NCBI GenBank assembly: GCA_024180945.1
Contig: JAKSGN010000002.1
Location: 3,534,001 to 3,598,000, forward strand
DNA length: 64,000 bases
Source of the DNA: Macrophomina tecta
Taxonomy: Eukaryota > Ascomycota > Dothideomycetes > Botryosphaeriales > Botryosphaeriaceae
Direction of reading: 5' to 3'
A program made the translations under genes and the position numbers. Below, piece after piece: positions 33,792 to 46,012 of the stretch (within the stretch, counting starts at the first letter, position 1; each line of letters starts with the position of its first letter). The notes beneath the pieces are model-generated. The model had not been told where the DNA came from, did no database searches, and was given only the letters and a program-made list of their open reading frames with translations.

Positions 33792-35079
33792 GATTGATGT
33801 TTCCTATGTTTTGCGTTTAATTCTGTTAGTACCTTGCGAGATGGCTGCTTACTTGTTTTCGGTGGGGCGTAGTGTGTGCTTGCCGTGCATGTCTGGTATT
33901 CCACCCTGATCTGATTCTGCAATGAGGTTGTTTGTGCATGCTGGGAGCCGAGAGTTGCGAGCAGTGTGTGTTTAGTCCAGTCAGCCTGGATAAGGGTGTT
34001 GCGTGCATGCGGAGGAAGCTTCTGGGAACGGTGAATATGCATTATCCCTCTCAAGAAAACAGTTACGGTCCGATCGCTAGACATATCTGGTACCGGCCTG
34101 TGGGTATCACCATTTTAGATGCATTTCTCTCTTACAACCGGCCAGCACGGTACTAATGCCTTGCACGACTACTTTCGTTCTCTTTGGCAGTCGTTTTCTG
34201 CCTTTCTGTCTTTTTATGACACAGAATGAGCGTCAAGAGAGGGCAAATAAGTGGGCATTGGCCTGTTTTTCGAGAATAATACATAGACATTACGCGAACT
34301 ACTTCCTCGAGTAGTGCGTTGGACGCACTTAAGGTTAGGCCGACTAGGGGAATCGGCATGCCTGATGTCATCATGGTCTCCTGGGCGGAAGTGACATATC
34401 AGTGCTGCTAACGTTCGCTAGACCACCAATTTCCGATGCGGGGTCTGATCTGACCCTGAAATATGAGAGATCGCCGTATATACTCCTATGTGGGCTAGGA
34501 GCAGTTCTTTGGACATATATACTAATGACTTTCTCGGCCATGTGCGGCCGGCCGACTGCTGCAACTCACCATGTAAGTGGTAACCTCGTTTGCTACATGC
34601 CAAAGTCCTCAAGCAGACCTCCCCATTTTCACAAGTGAGAAAGAAATAGCCGCATGATCGTACCCAACTAAAGTCAAGACGATCTTGTCCCTTTCATTTC
34701 CCAACCGAGCCGAATGTTGCTCTGCTGTGATGAGTTGCGCGAAAGACACAACTACCTCAGCTCCTTTCAGGGAAGTAAACTATTCAGTGTAAACGATACA
34801 GTATATAGGGTGGAAATAGCAGTTGCCTGCCTGGTAGCAGTGCCTGGTCTTGTGGAAAGAATAGAAATGTAGAAGCCGGAAAATACAGGAAGAAGCCCAT
34901 CTCAATTACAACCCACCGATCTCATTGCCAGTATCACCGCTCCGTATACTCCGCGTTACGCCAGCGCCTCTGGGTGCATTTCAGCCCTCCGGTCTACCCA
35001 TCATGCCTGCCGTCCGCATATCCAACGCGCGCTTTTGCCAACGCACCTTTTCACCTCTTCAAATCATGCTTAATGCTGC
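33792..35079. other. intergenic region
   Basis: Between the 3' end of the rhodopsin-fold gene and the 3' end of ATG7. Only frames under 80 codons. Nothing recognisable. Confidence 0.55.
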
Positions 35080-37460
35080 TCAAATCAACTCACCCTCCCC
35101 ACTACCGTCGTCACCGTCCTCTTCATCCCACTCGACCTCCTCCGCCATCTCCTCGGCTCTACGTTGAACCTCCTTGAGACCGCTGACTTCTTCGACCCAT
35201 CCCTTCTCGTTTAGTGCACGCTTGACGAAATCCCAACCTTCATTGCGGTAGCGCTCCACGATACGGTCGCTACAAGCGCTGCAACAGTCGTAAGGCTGGC
35301 CACGAATGCTCAAGTTACTAAACGTTGAGAGGAATCCACGAATCTGGTGGGGAACGAGGCCGAGCGGATGCTCGAAGGCAGGCTTAGCAGAAGCAGAAGA
35401 TGAAGCCTGGGGGTTGTTGTCTGTAGGGTTGGTCGAGGGAGTTGTAGGGGCAGGAGCATGCGCGCGGAGGGGATGCTGGAGGATGCTGACGAGAAGCTCG
35501 ACGAGCATTGCGGACGCAATCGGAGCGATACCGGGGCGTGTGACTGTGCACTGCTGGTCCAGCGTGGCATCCTTGAGTGACTGGTGGGGGTGGGTGGTTA
35601 GTCCGCGCGCTTTGATCAATGGCCGTGGTGGTGACTCAGAACTTACATCGGCAGGCGCGACCACGTCATTGCAGAAATAACAACCCATCTCTTCCTCGCC
35701 AGGGCCGCCAGGCTTCAATCCGTGCCTCATGACCACGAAAGTATCGAAGCCCAGAGCAGCATTCATCACAATCTTTCCTGCGGCCTTGCCCATCAAAGTC
35801 GGCAACCATCTGCTTTCCCGAGTATCTAGAAGAAGAAATATGGCATCATGCTCATCAATCAACTTCTTCAGTGTCTCAAATTCCTCTTTCGTTTTCTTCT
35901 CATCCAGGATCGGATGACCGGCCATTGGAACTGACATCACATGCCCTGTGGCGTCGACTCCGGGATAAATCTCCTCAAGCGCTTCCGCAGCACGCCATGC
36001 TTTCTTGGCGCCACCTTCGAGGCAATCTTTGTAATCGAAGAGCGGCTGCCTCACCGGATTTGAGAAGCTGACCGCGCCGTTGTCGACAAATGTTATCTTT
36101 CGCACGCCCCAGCCCATCAAATTCCGAGAAACGTAAGAGCCTAGTGTCCCCGCCCCCAGTAGCAAGCATTTTGTGTTCTTCACAACATCGAGGTCAATAC
36201 CGGGTGCGATGCGCCACTTGATCAGTTTCAGGTTGAGATCAACGGCCTGGTCTGCGAGGCGTTGTGGATCCATGTACGCGGAAAGGTCCACCAGTCGACT
36301 ACTCAGCTTTCCGTGTTCGTTACGCTCCCATCCGGTTACCTTAGGCATCTTGGGACTCCTTGGTCGGGAATCCGCCGCCACATCGACAGACGTGTTGAGT
36401 GATGTATCAACCTGGATATCTGCCGGTTGTGACGACTTGAGGTTCAGGATGATGCTCTTGGCTGTATCCCGAGTCCGATGAGTGTCACGGTAGCACAAGA
36501 TCTGCACATCGTTGAGCTTCCACCGCTGACGGATAAGAACGAGCAGATTGCGCAACATCCAGCCCGGATTGGTGTCAAATGTCGACGGGTCCGCAAAACA
36601 TACGAACCGGTCCTGCAAATCCGCGTTGTTGAAGAAGCCCTGCTCGTAGGCCGCAAGCGATCCAATCTGCCAAGTGTAGTTGTATTCGTCCATGATCCCC
36701 GGGGTTTGCGGTGTTTTGGGGCGCTCTTCCGACTCGGTGTTATCGTTCTTTCCTGGAGGGTGTCTCACCCTCTTGGCCAGGAAAAAGCCGTGTTGCCGCG
36801 AGTCAACGCTGTACCTCCACGTCTGGACTGCATCTACCAAGCCAGTAGTTTCCGCTGGACTAAGCTTGGGAAGCGCACCAGATGACTTCCACGGCGGGTC
36901 GGAATGAATCGCAGGAAATGCGAAGTGGTAGGTAAACTTATACTTCTTCAGGTCGGCGAAGGAGATAGCGGAGAAAGAGGCCAGCAGCGAAGGGCAGGAA
37001 TAGATGGTACCATCGTTGATGGCGTCCCATATCTGCGCGATATCCGTTCAACAATCTGCTGATGCGCGAGAGGCTGAAGCGGGGATGACTTACAATGCGG
37101 CCGGCGCGCTCGATGAGTTGCGGGCGGTCGATGTTCTTGTAAGCTTCTATGGTATTGACGTTCTTGATGATGCCCTCGGCGCGATAGTAGCCGGCAGCGG
37201 TCCTGCGCGAGCAATCAACCTGTCAGTATAGGCCCAGACAACGTTGGCGCAAAGACTCACTCGTCTGTAGTGAGAGCGGAACCGAAGATCTGCATGCGCG
37301 AAGAGCGTTCCGGCGGGTCGGTTGGCCTGATCTCGTACAGACCCAGGATCTTGCGGGCACTGTCGTCGAGCTTGTCATGGTTGATCTTCAGAGAAGCTAG
37401 GGCCGAGTAGAAGGCCAGCTCGATATCGGAGGACCACGGCGCAAACTGCAGGGTGGCCAT
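35080..37460 (-). CDS. ATG7: ubiquitin-like-activating enzyme Atg7
   Basis: E1-like enzyme that activates Atg8 and Atg12 for autophagy, cytoplasmic. Four exons (37460-37261, 37202-37094, 37032-35647, 35580-35080) with introns of 58, 61 and 66 bp give 731 residues. The N-terminal domain starts [19 protein letters not shown] and includes [17 protein letters not shown] and FADLKKYKF. The catalytic domain has the ATP-binding [19 protein letters not shown], the Asp of FVDNG, and the active-site Cys in [11 protein letters not shown] (about residue 576). Zinc-binding pairs are in GCYFCN and DCCSACSD. The acidic C-terminal tail is the Atg8-binding region in homologues. The third intron has no stop in frame, so an unspliced reading gives a deceptive continuous frame. 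Confidence 0.96.
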
Positions 37461-37843
37461 GGTGTCGGTGTTGCGGGGGCTGGTGAGCTGGCGGGAGCTC
37501 GGGGGCGGCGCGCTGAGAGATGTAGCAGGTAGCTATGCGTCAGCGCCTGGTCAGGATCTCGCGCGAGAGCATGTGCCTGCGTCAAGCGGGATGGGTGTCT
37601 CGGAAAGCGGCGTCGGTGGGGTTGTCAGGCATTGGTTGGCATGGGCAGATGATGTAAGGCTGCACGCCCGCGTGGAGGGGCCAATCCGCCGAGGATTGGG
37701 GGCGGCCCGTGCGCCCAGGGTCCCCGCCCACACCGGCGCGGGTGCCTTTCGCTTCCGCCGTGCGTGCCTGAGGTTGCTGCCCGCCGCCTCAACCCACCTC
37801 ACAAAATTGTATTTGTCCTCACTCTTGCTCGCTTCCGCTCACA
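37461..37843. promoter_or_regulatory. shared divergent promoter ATG7 / DCD1
   Basis: 383 bp between two divergent start codons, so both genes must draw on this region. It is GC-rich and has no supported frame. Confidence 0.6.
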
Positions 37844-39218
37844 ATGCTGATCGGTATCTGCGGTGGTATGTACACGCTCAGTTTGGCTTGATATCCCTCA
37901 TTTTCACGCATTTTGAAGTGCTACGGGATTCTCCGCATATCGACGGGCCCTCCTCATCAGGTGCTGATACGTGATATCCCACTTCTCGTCGAATCCACGC
38001 GTCCTGTATGTCTGTTTGGGGCAGAAATATTTTCTACGCGCCTGTTGGCGCGTTCGACGCGTCCTCTTCATTGTATCATGTCGCGTTTACTTGATGATAA
38101 TGCCCCCATGAATTGGCTGACTCTGACGACCTCTTAGGTATTTGCTCCGGCAAGTCGTCCGTAGCATCCTACTTAATAGAAGAGCACGACTTCAAACGTA
38201 TCAGGCTTGCCAGGACTGCATCTACTCCGGCAGTTGAGAGATCAGCCACCAACGACCATGTGCCACATGACACGCCACCCGCTGAAGATGACGCCTTGAC
38301 TTTCCCGGATATCCAAAATCTAATTGATTTCGTCACGAAAAGATGGCAGGAGAGATGGGTTACGACCGACATCTGGGATGAAGACGTTGTTGACGCATTA
38401 CTAAAACGGCCCTTCTTTCTCCTGGTCAGCGTCGATGCCCCCGTGACCTTACGGTGGGAGCGCTTCAAGGCGCGGTAAGGCCCCTCTACCTCCACCAAGC
38501 AGAATCCGACACCATACTCACGTGGACATGTAGCTGCGCCGCCTCGTCCCTTCCGGCCCCGGATCTGCCATCGTTTGTCCAGCGCAACGATGCCCACCTC
38601 TACTCGCCTCCCACCCACCTTGCTTCTCTCCTCCACCGGGCTCAGCTCCGCCTCCTCAACAGCACTTCTTCGTTGTCCTCCCTGCGTGCTGCGCTTGCCG
38701 CTCTCGAGCTTCCCAATCAAGCTCGCCTACGCCCCTCCTGGGACCAGTACTTCATGCAGCTTGCTTCTTTGGCCGCCCAGCGCAGCAATTGCATGAAGCG
38801 CCGGGTCGGCTGTGTGCTTGTACGCGAGAAGCGCGTCATCAGTACCGGCTACAACGGTACTTCGCGTAACATGCGCAACTGTAATGAGGGTGGCTGTCCG
38901 AGATGCAACTCCGCCATGCCTGGAGGTGCCTCGCTCTCGACTTGCCTTTGCATTCACGCGGAAGAGAACGCGCTGCTAGAGGCTGGCAGGGAAAGGATCA
39001 GGGAGGGTAGTATCTTGTACTGCGACACTTGCCCTTGCTTGACGTGTAGTATCAAGATAACCCAGGTCGGTATCTCAGAGGTCGTGTACAGCCAGGCATA
39101 CAGCATGGACACTGATGCGGCGAAAATCTTCGAGGAAGGCGGTGTCAAGCTGAGACAGTTTGTGCCGCCTCGGGATGGACTCGTTGACTTGGGAGAACTG
39201 AGTGCTAAGAAGCAATGA
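37844..39218 (+). CDS. DCD1: deoxycytidylate (dCMP) deaminase
   Basis: Converts dCMP to dUMP, feeding dTMP synthesis. Three exons (37844-37865, 38138-38474, 38534-39218); introns of 272 and 59 bp; 347 residues. The 22-base first exon encodes MLIGICGG, and splicing completes a P-loop-like GICGGICSGKSS that fungal dCMP deaminases carry at the N-terminus. The C-terminal cytidine-deaminase domain has the zinc-binding and catalytic HAEENA (His 261, Glu 263) and PCLTC (Cys 288, Cys 291), preceded by RRVGCVLVREKRVISTGYNG. The substrate-loop CNEGGCPRCN is also typical of dCMP deaminases. The start was chosen because only this exon restores the P-loop. Confidence 0.94.
37997..38062. promoter_or_regulatory. 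two MCB elements inside DCD1 intron 1
   Basis: Exact ACGCGT at 37997-38002 and 38057-38062, both followed by CC, with GC-rich ACGCGC and GGCGCG between them. They lie in the 272-bp first intron of DCD1. Confidence 0.45.
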
Positions 39219-40085
39219 AACTACTGATGTATGAAGCACACAACCCACTGCTTCTGGTACGGAATCCAAGCCAAACAAGGCGAAGATGACCCGTGCAGGT
39301 ATCAGCTTCCAAGTCATTATCGTATACTACACATTTTAGCCTTGTGATAACTGAGCGCGCCGACAAGCACGAGCGGTGGCAATATTTGCATAGGTAGAAA
39401 ATGTTCACAAAGTGCCACACGGCTGACCAGATGCCTATTTCACCGCAGTGAACGTGGAGGCTCGGGTTTTTTTTTTTTTTTTTTTTTTTTTTAAGGATCG
39501 GGAAGGAGATACGACAGCGGCTTTGCCATCTTCCAGGTCGTTTCAGCCGTTATCTAGAACAGTGCGCCGGCGGAGACCAGCTGATGTGGACTCTGTCAAT
39601 CAAAGAAACCCGGCCCCTACCAGAATGTCGTAGCTAAAACGTCCCAGTCGCTTGTTTGCCCAATCCCAAAAACAAAATCTTCATCATGAATAAATCCGCC
39701 ACCGCATATGCGTGTGTGGCGCAACCGGTCATCGCTGCGACGGTGCTGGCGCAAGAGTCCAAGGTGGTGGGTTTAAATGAGGACATGGTGGAGGTGGAGA
39801 AGCTGATCTGTTGAATGAGGCGTGTGCTGTATTATTGTAAGAGAGAATTTGACGGACATAATGTTGTTGGATGTGGTTAGAACTCATCAACTGATGACTA
39901 CTTTTGCTCGTCATGCGTATGTATCAGTGGAAGGATGGATGCTTGGATGCGCAGAAACGACTAAATTGCATTTGCCATACGCGCGAAGGCGTAGCTGGTA
40001 TCTTTTACCACGACTGCTGAGAAATAAAAAACTTTATCCCAAATGCTATTCTTGCTCTTACTGCCTTGATCAGTCTTGTTACCCA
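39219..40085. other. intergenic region between DCD1 and NASP-like gene
   Basis: Two genes converge here, so it should hold both 3' UTRs. A T26 run is at 39467-39492. No gene seen. Confidence 0.55.
39467..39492. repeat. poly(T) run
   Basis: Twenty-six T, the longest homopolymer in the window. Confidence 0.85.
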
Positions 40086-41751
40086 CTATGCGCTATCCAC
40101 CTTCGCCTTTTTCTCCGCAGCATCGTCCTCCGGCACCTCGGACTTGCGCTTCGTACCTGATGCGGAAGCAACCCCGAGGTTGTTATCCTTGTTTACCTCG
40201 TCCGTGCTAGCAGAGCCGGCGGGCGTAGGGGCGATAGGCTTCTTCCGCTTCACAAGCCCAGAGATGTCGCTTGCAGCCTCAATTTTCTTTTTCTGCTCTG
40301 CGCGTTCCTCGGCCGGGGCCTGGCCAAGCAACTCACTCAAGATACCAGAAAGTGGATTAGAAGGGTCAGGGGCGCCAGCAGGGTTCGACGGTGCAGATAG
40401 AGAGATGGCAGGTCCGCGGAGGTCAGTGAGCTGAGTCAAGGGTTAGCGATTTTGGATTCATGAAACAAATGTGCTTAGGGCACATTTAATCACTGTTGTC
40501 CACAGATTGAGCATTTACTAAGCTCGCCCTAGTGATACCGTTCCCATTGACAGTAAGGCAGCACTGTTGCGAGCTTGAAAACGCCCTAACAGGGGTAGCA
40601 AATCGGTAAATCAGCTGGGAAACTTACGCGCTGTTCCATATCCTCAACCATCTCCTTCACCTCCTCAATCTGCTTCTTCGCGTCCTCGACCTTCTCGGGT
40701 GCTACTGATGAGAGGGCTGCCTCTTCCTTGCTGACCCGGAGGCGACAAGATTCGATAGCTTTTTCCATCTCCTTAGCGGCTTCTGCGCGCATGTCCTCAT
40801 CGACCTTCGCTTCCTCAGGGTTAACCTTTCCTCCTGTTCACTCTGTTAGCACGATACAGGAATCAGTAAATAAAATATCATACCGGATGCCTCCGCCTGA
40901 GCTTGCGCTTCGCGCACTTTAGTCATGGATTGAAACTCTAGGGCAAGGGAAAGCTTATAGTGAGCCTCTGCGATGAGTGAAGATTCCTTGGGTAGGTATT
41001 TCTCCTTCAAGTCCAGAGAAGCGCGGAAGTCAGATACTGCGTCCACGAAGTTCTCGTTCTCCAGACCAATCTCAGCCTGTAGATCATGTGTGTCCGCGAG
41101 CTTCTCCATCACCTTGCGCTCCTCCGGGTCAAGTTCTTTTGCCGGAGCCTTGCCCTTGCCGCTGGCTGATGTGTCCCGCACAGTGTTCTGCAGTGCCTCG
41201 AGCTGGCGGGAGAGAAGGACGCGGGCGACGTCGAGAATTTCGTAAGCGGTTGCAAGATCGTCCTCCGGGTCATCCTCGCCTTCCTCCTCACCACCCTCTT
41301 CCTCCTCCGAATCCGTATCCCAGTTCTCGTCGCCAACGATCTGGAAGAATGGCTTGTTCTCGACACTGGGCTCCTTTGCCTCGGCCTTGACCTTGTCCTT
41401 TTCCTCCACCACAGCCTCGACGACCTCTCCTGCCAGCTTCTCTTCCTTATCCGGAAGCGCATCGGCTGCAACTGCGCTCTTCTGGGTGTCCTTCTTCTGC
41501 TTTTTCGCGGGCTTTTCCTCTCCAGCGACGCGACCGCCCAGAACGTCACTCTTCGCAATCGCAACCTTGTAAAGGCAGCGACCGTAGCGGAACAGCAAGT
41601 CTGCGTTTTCGGGTGCCATCTCGCCGTTCAACTGTTCCTGCACCTGGGCGGCCTCTGAGTAGATGTCCGCGGCGCCATTGTAGTTTTTGAGCGAGTATTG
41701 AAGGTTGGCGGCTGCGATCAGCTCATCGAGCTTGCTGGTGTCCGTTGACAT
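40086..41751 (-). CDS. NASP/Sim3/Hif1-type histone chaperone (SHNi-TPR)
   Basis: Nuclear chaperone family for histone H3, including the centromeric variant in fission yeast (Sim3). Three exons (41751-40884, 40833-40628, 40430-40086) with introns of 50 and 197 bp give 472 residues. The first TPR-like unit is AANLQYSLKNYNGAADIYSE with LLFRYGRCLYKVA. A long acidic insertion follows (runs of Glu/Asp around residues 140-165), which interrupts the TPR array exactly as in NASP proteins. Then TAYEILDVARVLLSRQLEAL, DLQAEIGLENENFVDAVSDF and AEAHYKLSLALEFQ make further TPRs. The C-terminus has a long charged helix and ends with basic, NLS-like motifs (KRKKP, KRKSE, EKKAK). It is divergent from DPB2 across 456 bp. 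Confidence 0.88.
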
Positions 41752-42207
41752 TATGGGTGCGGTTCTGTGCGCGTGCGATTGCTGCGATAAACGGGACCGT
41801 GGAAGTTGTGGACACAAGTTGTGATGCGCGTCGCGCAGAGCCGTGAGTCGGGGCGCGGAAATATTGCGGCCACGTACGGTGGGCTAGAGCGACCTTCGCA
41901 TCAGTTACCTCACGGACGTCGTATCAGCGGAGTTGAAATATCTATTTCGATCGAAGAGTTTCGGCAGGTCAGACGAAATTCATGGCTAGTCGAATATTCA
42001 AATTCCCAAGGGATCAGCAGGGTCCGATCTTCTCCTGCTATCCTTCTAGATGTGTCACTAGATGTTATCGCATACGGTGGTGGAGTAGCCTGCCGTACCA
42101 AAACTTAATCGCGTGTGCTGTGACGCGTTTTCGCGACGCGTCTCCCGGCGCATCTCTGCCATCAACGCCTTACTCCACCATATGTCTCCACCACCAATTC
42201 TACCATA
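41752..42207. promoter_or_regulatory. shared divergent promoter, NASP-like gene / DPB2
   Basis: 456 bp between the two start codons. It holds the MCB doublet at 42123-42141. No open frame is supported. Confidence 0.65.
42123..42141. promoter_or_regulatory. MCB doublet with E2F/SCB-like core
   Basis: Two exact ACGCGT sites (42123-42128 and 42136-42141) flank TTTTCGCGA, all within 19 bases and 67-85 bases upstream of the DPB2 ATG. This is the arrangement bound by MBF in yeast promoters of replication genes. Confidence 0.65.
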
Positions 42208-44631
42208 ATGGCCTCTCTCAGTCGCCGTGCTGTAGATCCGGCTTCCGACCCCGTGCCTTCATCCTCGCCGGCTTTTGCGACCCCGCCTGTTAATCCTGCA
42301 CGCCCCCTGCGTACCGCACCTGTTCCTGCGCCGCCGGCGCTCAAGCCGACAGTCCTCCCTATCATACTTCCACCGGCGACTTTGAGACCGCTTGCCTTCA
42401 GGACGTTCACAAAGAAACATAACCTTACACTCACATCATCTGCCCTTGCATCTCTCGCAACCTTCATCGGACGACACTGCGGCTCGGGATGGCGAGAGGA
42501 AGGTCTTGCTGAGCGGGTGCTGGAGGAGGTCGCGAGAGCGTGGAAGAAGGGGGGTGGCCAGGTCATTGTTGATGGCGAGGGTCCTCTTCTGAAGAACATC
42601 CTCAAGACGCTTGAGGGGTGCATGAGTGGAGGTCGTGTGATTCAGGTCAAAAATCCATCGCTATCACGAGATACTAGCTTCAAATTTGGAGATGTCGATG
42701 CTACCAATGGCCGCCCGGCACTGTTGGAGAAGCAGGACAGTTTCGGCATCAGCAAACTCAATGTTGCTGACGATGATGAAGACGATGGCAGTAAGGATCC
42801 TAGGGATTGGATCAAGGTCATTGGAGGTTTCGACCAGCCCAAGATGGTGTATAATGTCACAAAGAAACACTTCGATAGGTAAATCCTCAATCTGCCTTAG
42901 ATATACGTAACCCTAACACAGATCAGGTCAACTGCGAAACAGACTCTTTTCCCAAACCCGTCTCTGAAAACAGAGATGTTCCGTCAAAGATACCACATAA
43001 TCCATCAACGCCTACTCCGTAACGAAGCTTTTCAAACCCCAACCTTCGCCGGGAATCGATCCTCCCTTCAGCGCAGTGCATCCATGTCGATATCACAAAT
43101 AAACAAAATAACCCCTATTTCCAACCTTCTTGGTCGGCATGGATCAAATCATCTCCTCCTGGGTCTTCTTACAGTCTCGCCAACGGGGACACTCGCACTT
43201 TCGGATCTGACAGGCAGTATTGCATTAGATGTGACTCACGCACGACCTATTCCTGAGGATGGAGCGTGGTTTTCTCCAGGCATGATTGTGCTGGTCGATG
43301 GTACATACGAAGAGGACTACGGCAATCCACATTCTGGATCGGCCTCTTCACTGGGCGCTACCGGTGGTATCGGAGGGACCATTGGCGGAAAATTCATAAG
43401 TTTCTCCATTGGTCATCCTCCCCCTGAGAAGCGATCCCTTACCTTGGGAACGCCCGACTCCAGTACAGTCACGGATCCCAATGGCGGTGTTGTTGGCCCG
43501 GCATTTGGCTGGACGGACTTCCTGGGAACTGGTTCAGAGAGAGCAACAGGCGCACGGATGCGCAGAATAGAGAACAGGCTTCTCAACGCAGACTCTCCCG
43601 CACATCGTCAGACCAAGATCGCAATCGCCGCCGACATCAACCTCGACAATCCACAGTCTTTTACCGCACTGCGCACCCTCCTCTCAACCTACTCCGCTCT
43701 TCCGATACCGGAATTCCCATTAGCAATCGTTCTTATGGGCAACTTTGTCACGTCTGCCACCATGGCGGGCGTCCCTGGCCAGGGGAGCATCGAGTACAAA
43801 GAGCACTTCAACGCGCTTGCATCAGTCCTCGCTGATTTTCCCCAACTTATCGCAAGAACAACCCTCGTGTTCGTCCCCGGCGACAATGACGCCTGGCCGT
43901 CGGCTTTCTCAGCTGGGGCGGCCGTCCCTCTACCGAGAAAAGCTGTGCCAGAGATATTCACCAGCCGAATAAAGCGTGTCATCCAGGAGGCGAATAGAGA
44001 AGTTGGTGGAGCAGGGAAGCGGAAAGAGGGAGAAGCAATATGGACGACAAATCCTAGCCGCCTGACTTGGTTTGGCGTCCAGGGCGAGATGGTCCTGTTC
44101 AGGGACGATGTGACGGGCCGGCTCCGACGTTCTGCCATTAGGTTCAAGAAGCCAGAGGGTGATGACGAAGATGATGAGGAAATGGATCTAGAAGAACATC
44201 GCGACAACAGCCGTGAAGCGACAGTCGCATCGGTGATGGAGCAACCTGGAGGAGACGGCGCCGGAGAGACAATGGAAGTTGACCAAGAACCGCAACAGCC
44301 GAAGCCGCAACAGAACGGGGATCAGCAGCTAGACCCTGACACCCTGACAGCCCGCGCTCTGACCCGCACTCTACTGGACCAGAGCCACCTTTCGCCGTTC
44401 CCGCTGCACGTGCGGCCTGTGCATTGGGATTACGCGCATGTAATGGGGCTATACCCGCTGCCAACGGCTCTCGTGGTAGCGGATAAGGATGCCCCAGCTT
44501 TCGCGCTGAAATACCAGGGATGTGCGGTGATGAATCCGGGGAGAATTGTAGATGGGAGAAAGGGAGATCGGGCGAGATGGGTGGAGTTTGACGTCAGAGA
44601 AGGTAGAGGGGCGGTTCGGGTGGAAGGCTAG
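42208..44631 (+). CDS. DPB2: DNA polymerase epsilon subunit B
   Basis: Essential non-catalytic subunit of the leading-strand polymerase, linking it to the CMG helicase. Two exons (42208-42878, 42927-44631) around a 48-bp intron give 791 residues. The N-terminal part has RTFTKKHNLTLTSSALASLA, typical of the Dpb2 N-terminal helical domain. QKHFDR-type sequence (KKHFDR) spans the splice junction, followed by FRQRYHIIHQRLLRNEAF. The OB domain includes ISNLLGRHGSNHLLLGLLT. The inactive calcineurin-like domain follows: IAIAADINLDNPQ, VLMGNFVTS and FVPGDNDAWPS. An acidic, Gln-rich insertion lies near residues 650-710. The intact length and motifs indicate a functional gene. Confidence 0.95.
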
Positions 44632-46012
44632 CTGCTGCCATAGTTGTCGTTTCCCCGCATGATCCAAGCATGATAGAACCTTCAATCTGTCTAGTCTCAA
44701 TGGCTGGATTTCGGCATCAAGATCGCATTTCCAAGCTTTGCCGCTTTGCTCGATTCCTTTGACAAATTTCTTGCACTCATATCAAGGACCTTCAGGTTAA
44801 TGCATCGCGCAAGACTCCACAACAGACATGCACGCGGTCAAGCTCACGCCGATCATAAAGGTGGATCTGCCCGAGACCCTTCCGCCTAAATCCCATCTGA
44901 CTCAATTCCCGTCGACCGAAATGTTCGACATTGCAGCGGTGAGAGCGATGCGACCTGCAACGCAATTGACTGTCTTTGTCGATCAAAACAACAGCACAAG
45001 AGCAGGTCGTCAAGACTGATTGATGAAAAATCTCCATCGAAGAGCGAAGCGGCAACTCAAGCCTCGCGATGCCGGCATCGGCTTTTGGGGGTCGCGTATC
45101 GATGGAGAAGATTCTTTGCAAGGATTGGCGATCCCGCCCTCACACCACATCCCGCACGCTACTGCCAGAATTTTCTCCAATCACGCTTTGCCGGCGAGCT
45201 CCTTCACGCCGCCCCCAGCCCTACCCGCGCAACTCCCGCTTGACAAGCCTCCAAAGGATGACGGATGAGGCAGGTCGATCACGACAGCTCTCACGCCGCC
45301 GTTACCTCCCGTTGTTCCATCCGGGGCGCGCCGTCAATGCCCAGCGACTGTCGATGGACCGCGGCGCTAGAAAAAGATGGACAGGCCCGAGGCGAGACAG
45401 GGACCGCGGTTGGCGCGTAGGTCGCCACCTCTCGGGCCGGGTTTAATTCACTCGGCGCCGGGCGAAGCGGCTCTTGTGAGGCGACACCAAGCTTTCGACA
45501 AGCCCGCCACGCCTGAGGTCGGCCAGCTACGCAATCGGATCACGAATGGTATTGACGGGCAAGCGGACGGCGCGCAGCACCAACGGAACGAGATGCTGCA
45601 ATGGTGCATGCACCGGGCAGACGCCTGCGCCTGCACCGCTTAAAGATGACAATCCGCGGGGCGTCTGCCGGAGCCGTGCGAGCTTTGCCCCCCAAAAGAG
45701 ATTTCCGACCCACTGGTCTTACATGAGAAAAACCTTCAACGCTACGGCCACGCGCGGTTCCCGACGGCTGACACGGCGAAGATGGGGTCTAGAGTCACCA
45801 GCAGGTTTTTACTCATAGGCTCGAGTGCTCGCCAGCCAGCTTTAACTTGCCGTTAGCTGTCAAGCTCGTTCAACCTCCATTCTTCCCTTTCTCCTGCCTC
45901 GCGACCTCCTGCCGTTAGCGGTTTCCATTACCACACCACTCACGTGTCGCCCGTTTCACTCCATCCCATTACCTACTCGCTCCCCGCTACTGGCTAGTCG
46001 ACAACCGCCAGC
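44632..46012. other. intergenic region, amino-acid permease upstream
   Basis: 1.38 kb, the long upstream region of the permease. It includes one TGACTCA (44898-44904), the Gcn4/CpcA-type site of amino-acid-starvation response, though 1.1 kb from the ATG. The last 150 bases are pyrimidine-rich, as common before fungal starts. No gene seen. Confidence 0.5.
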
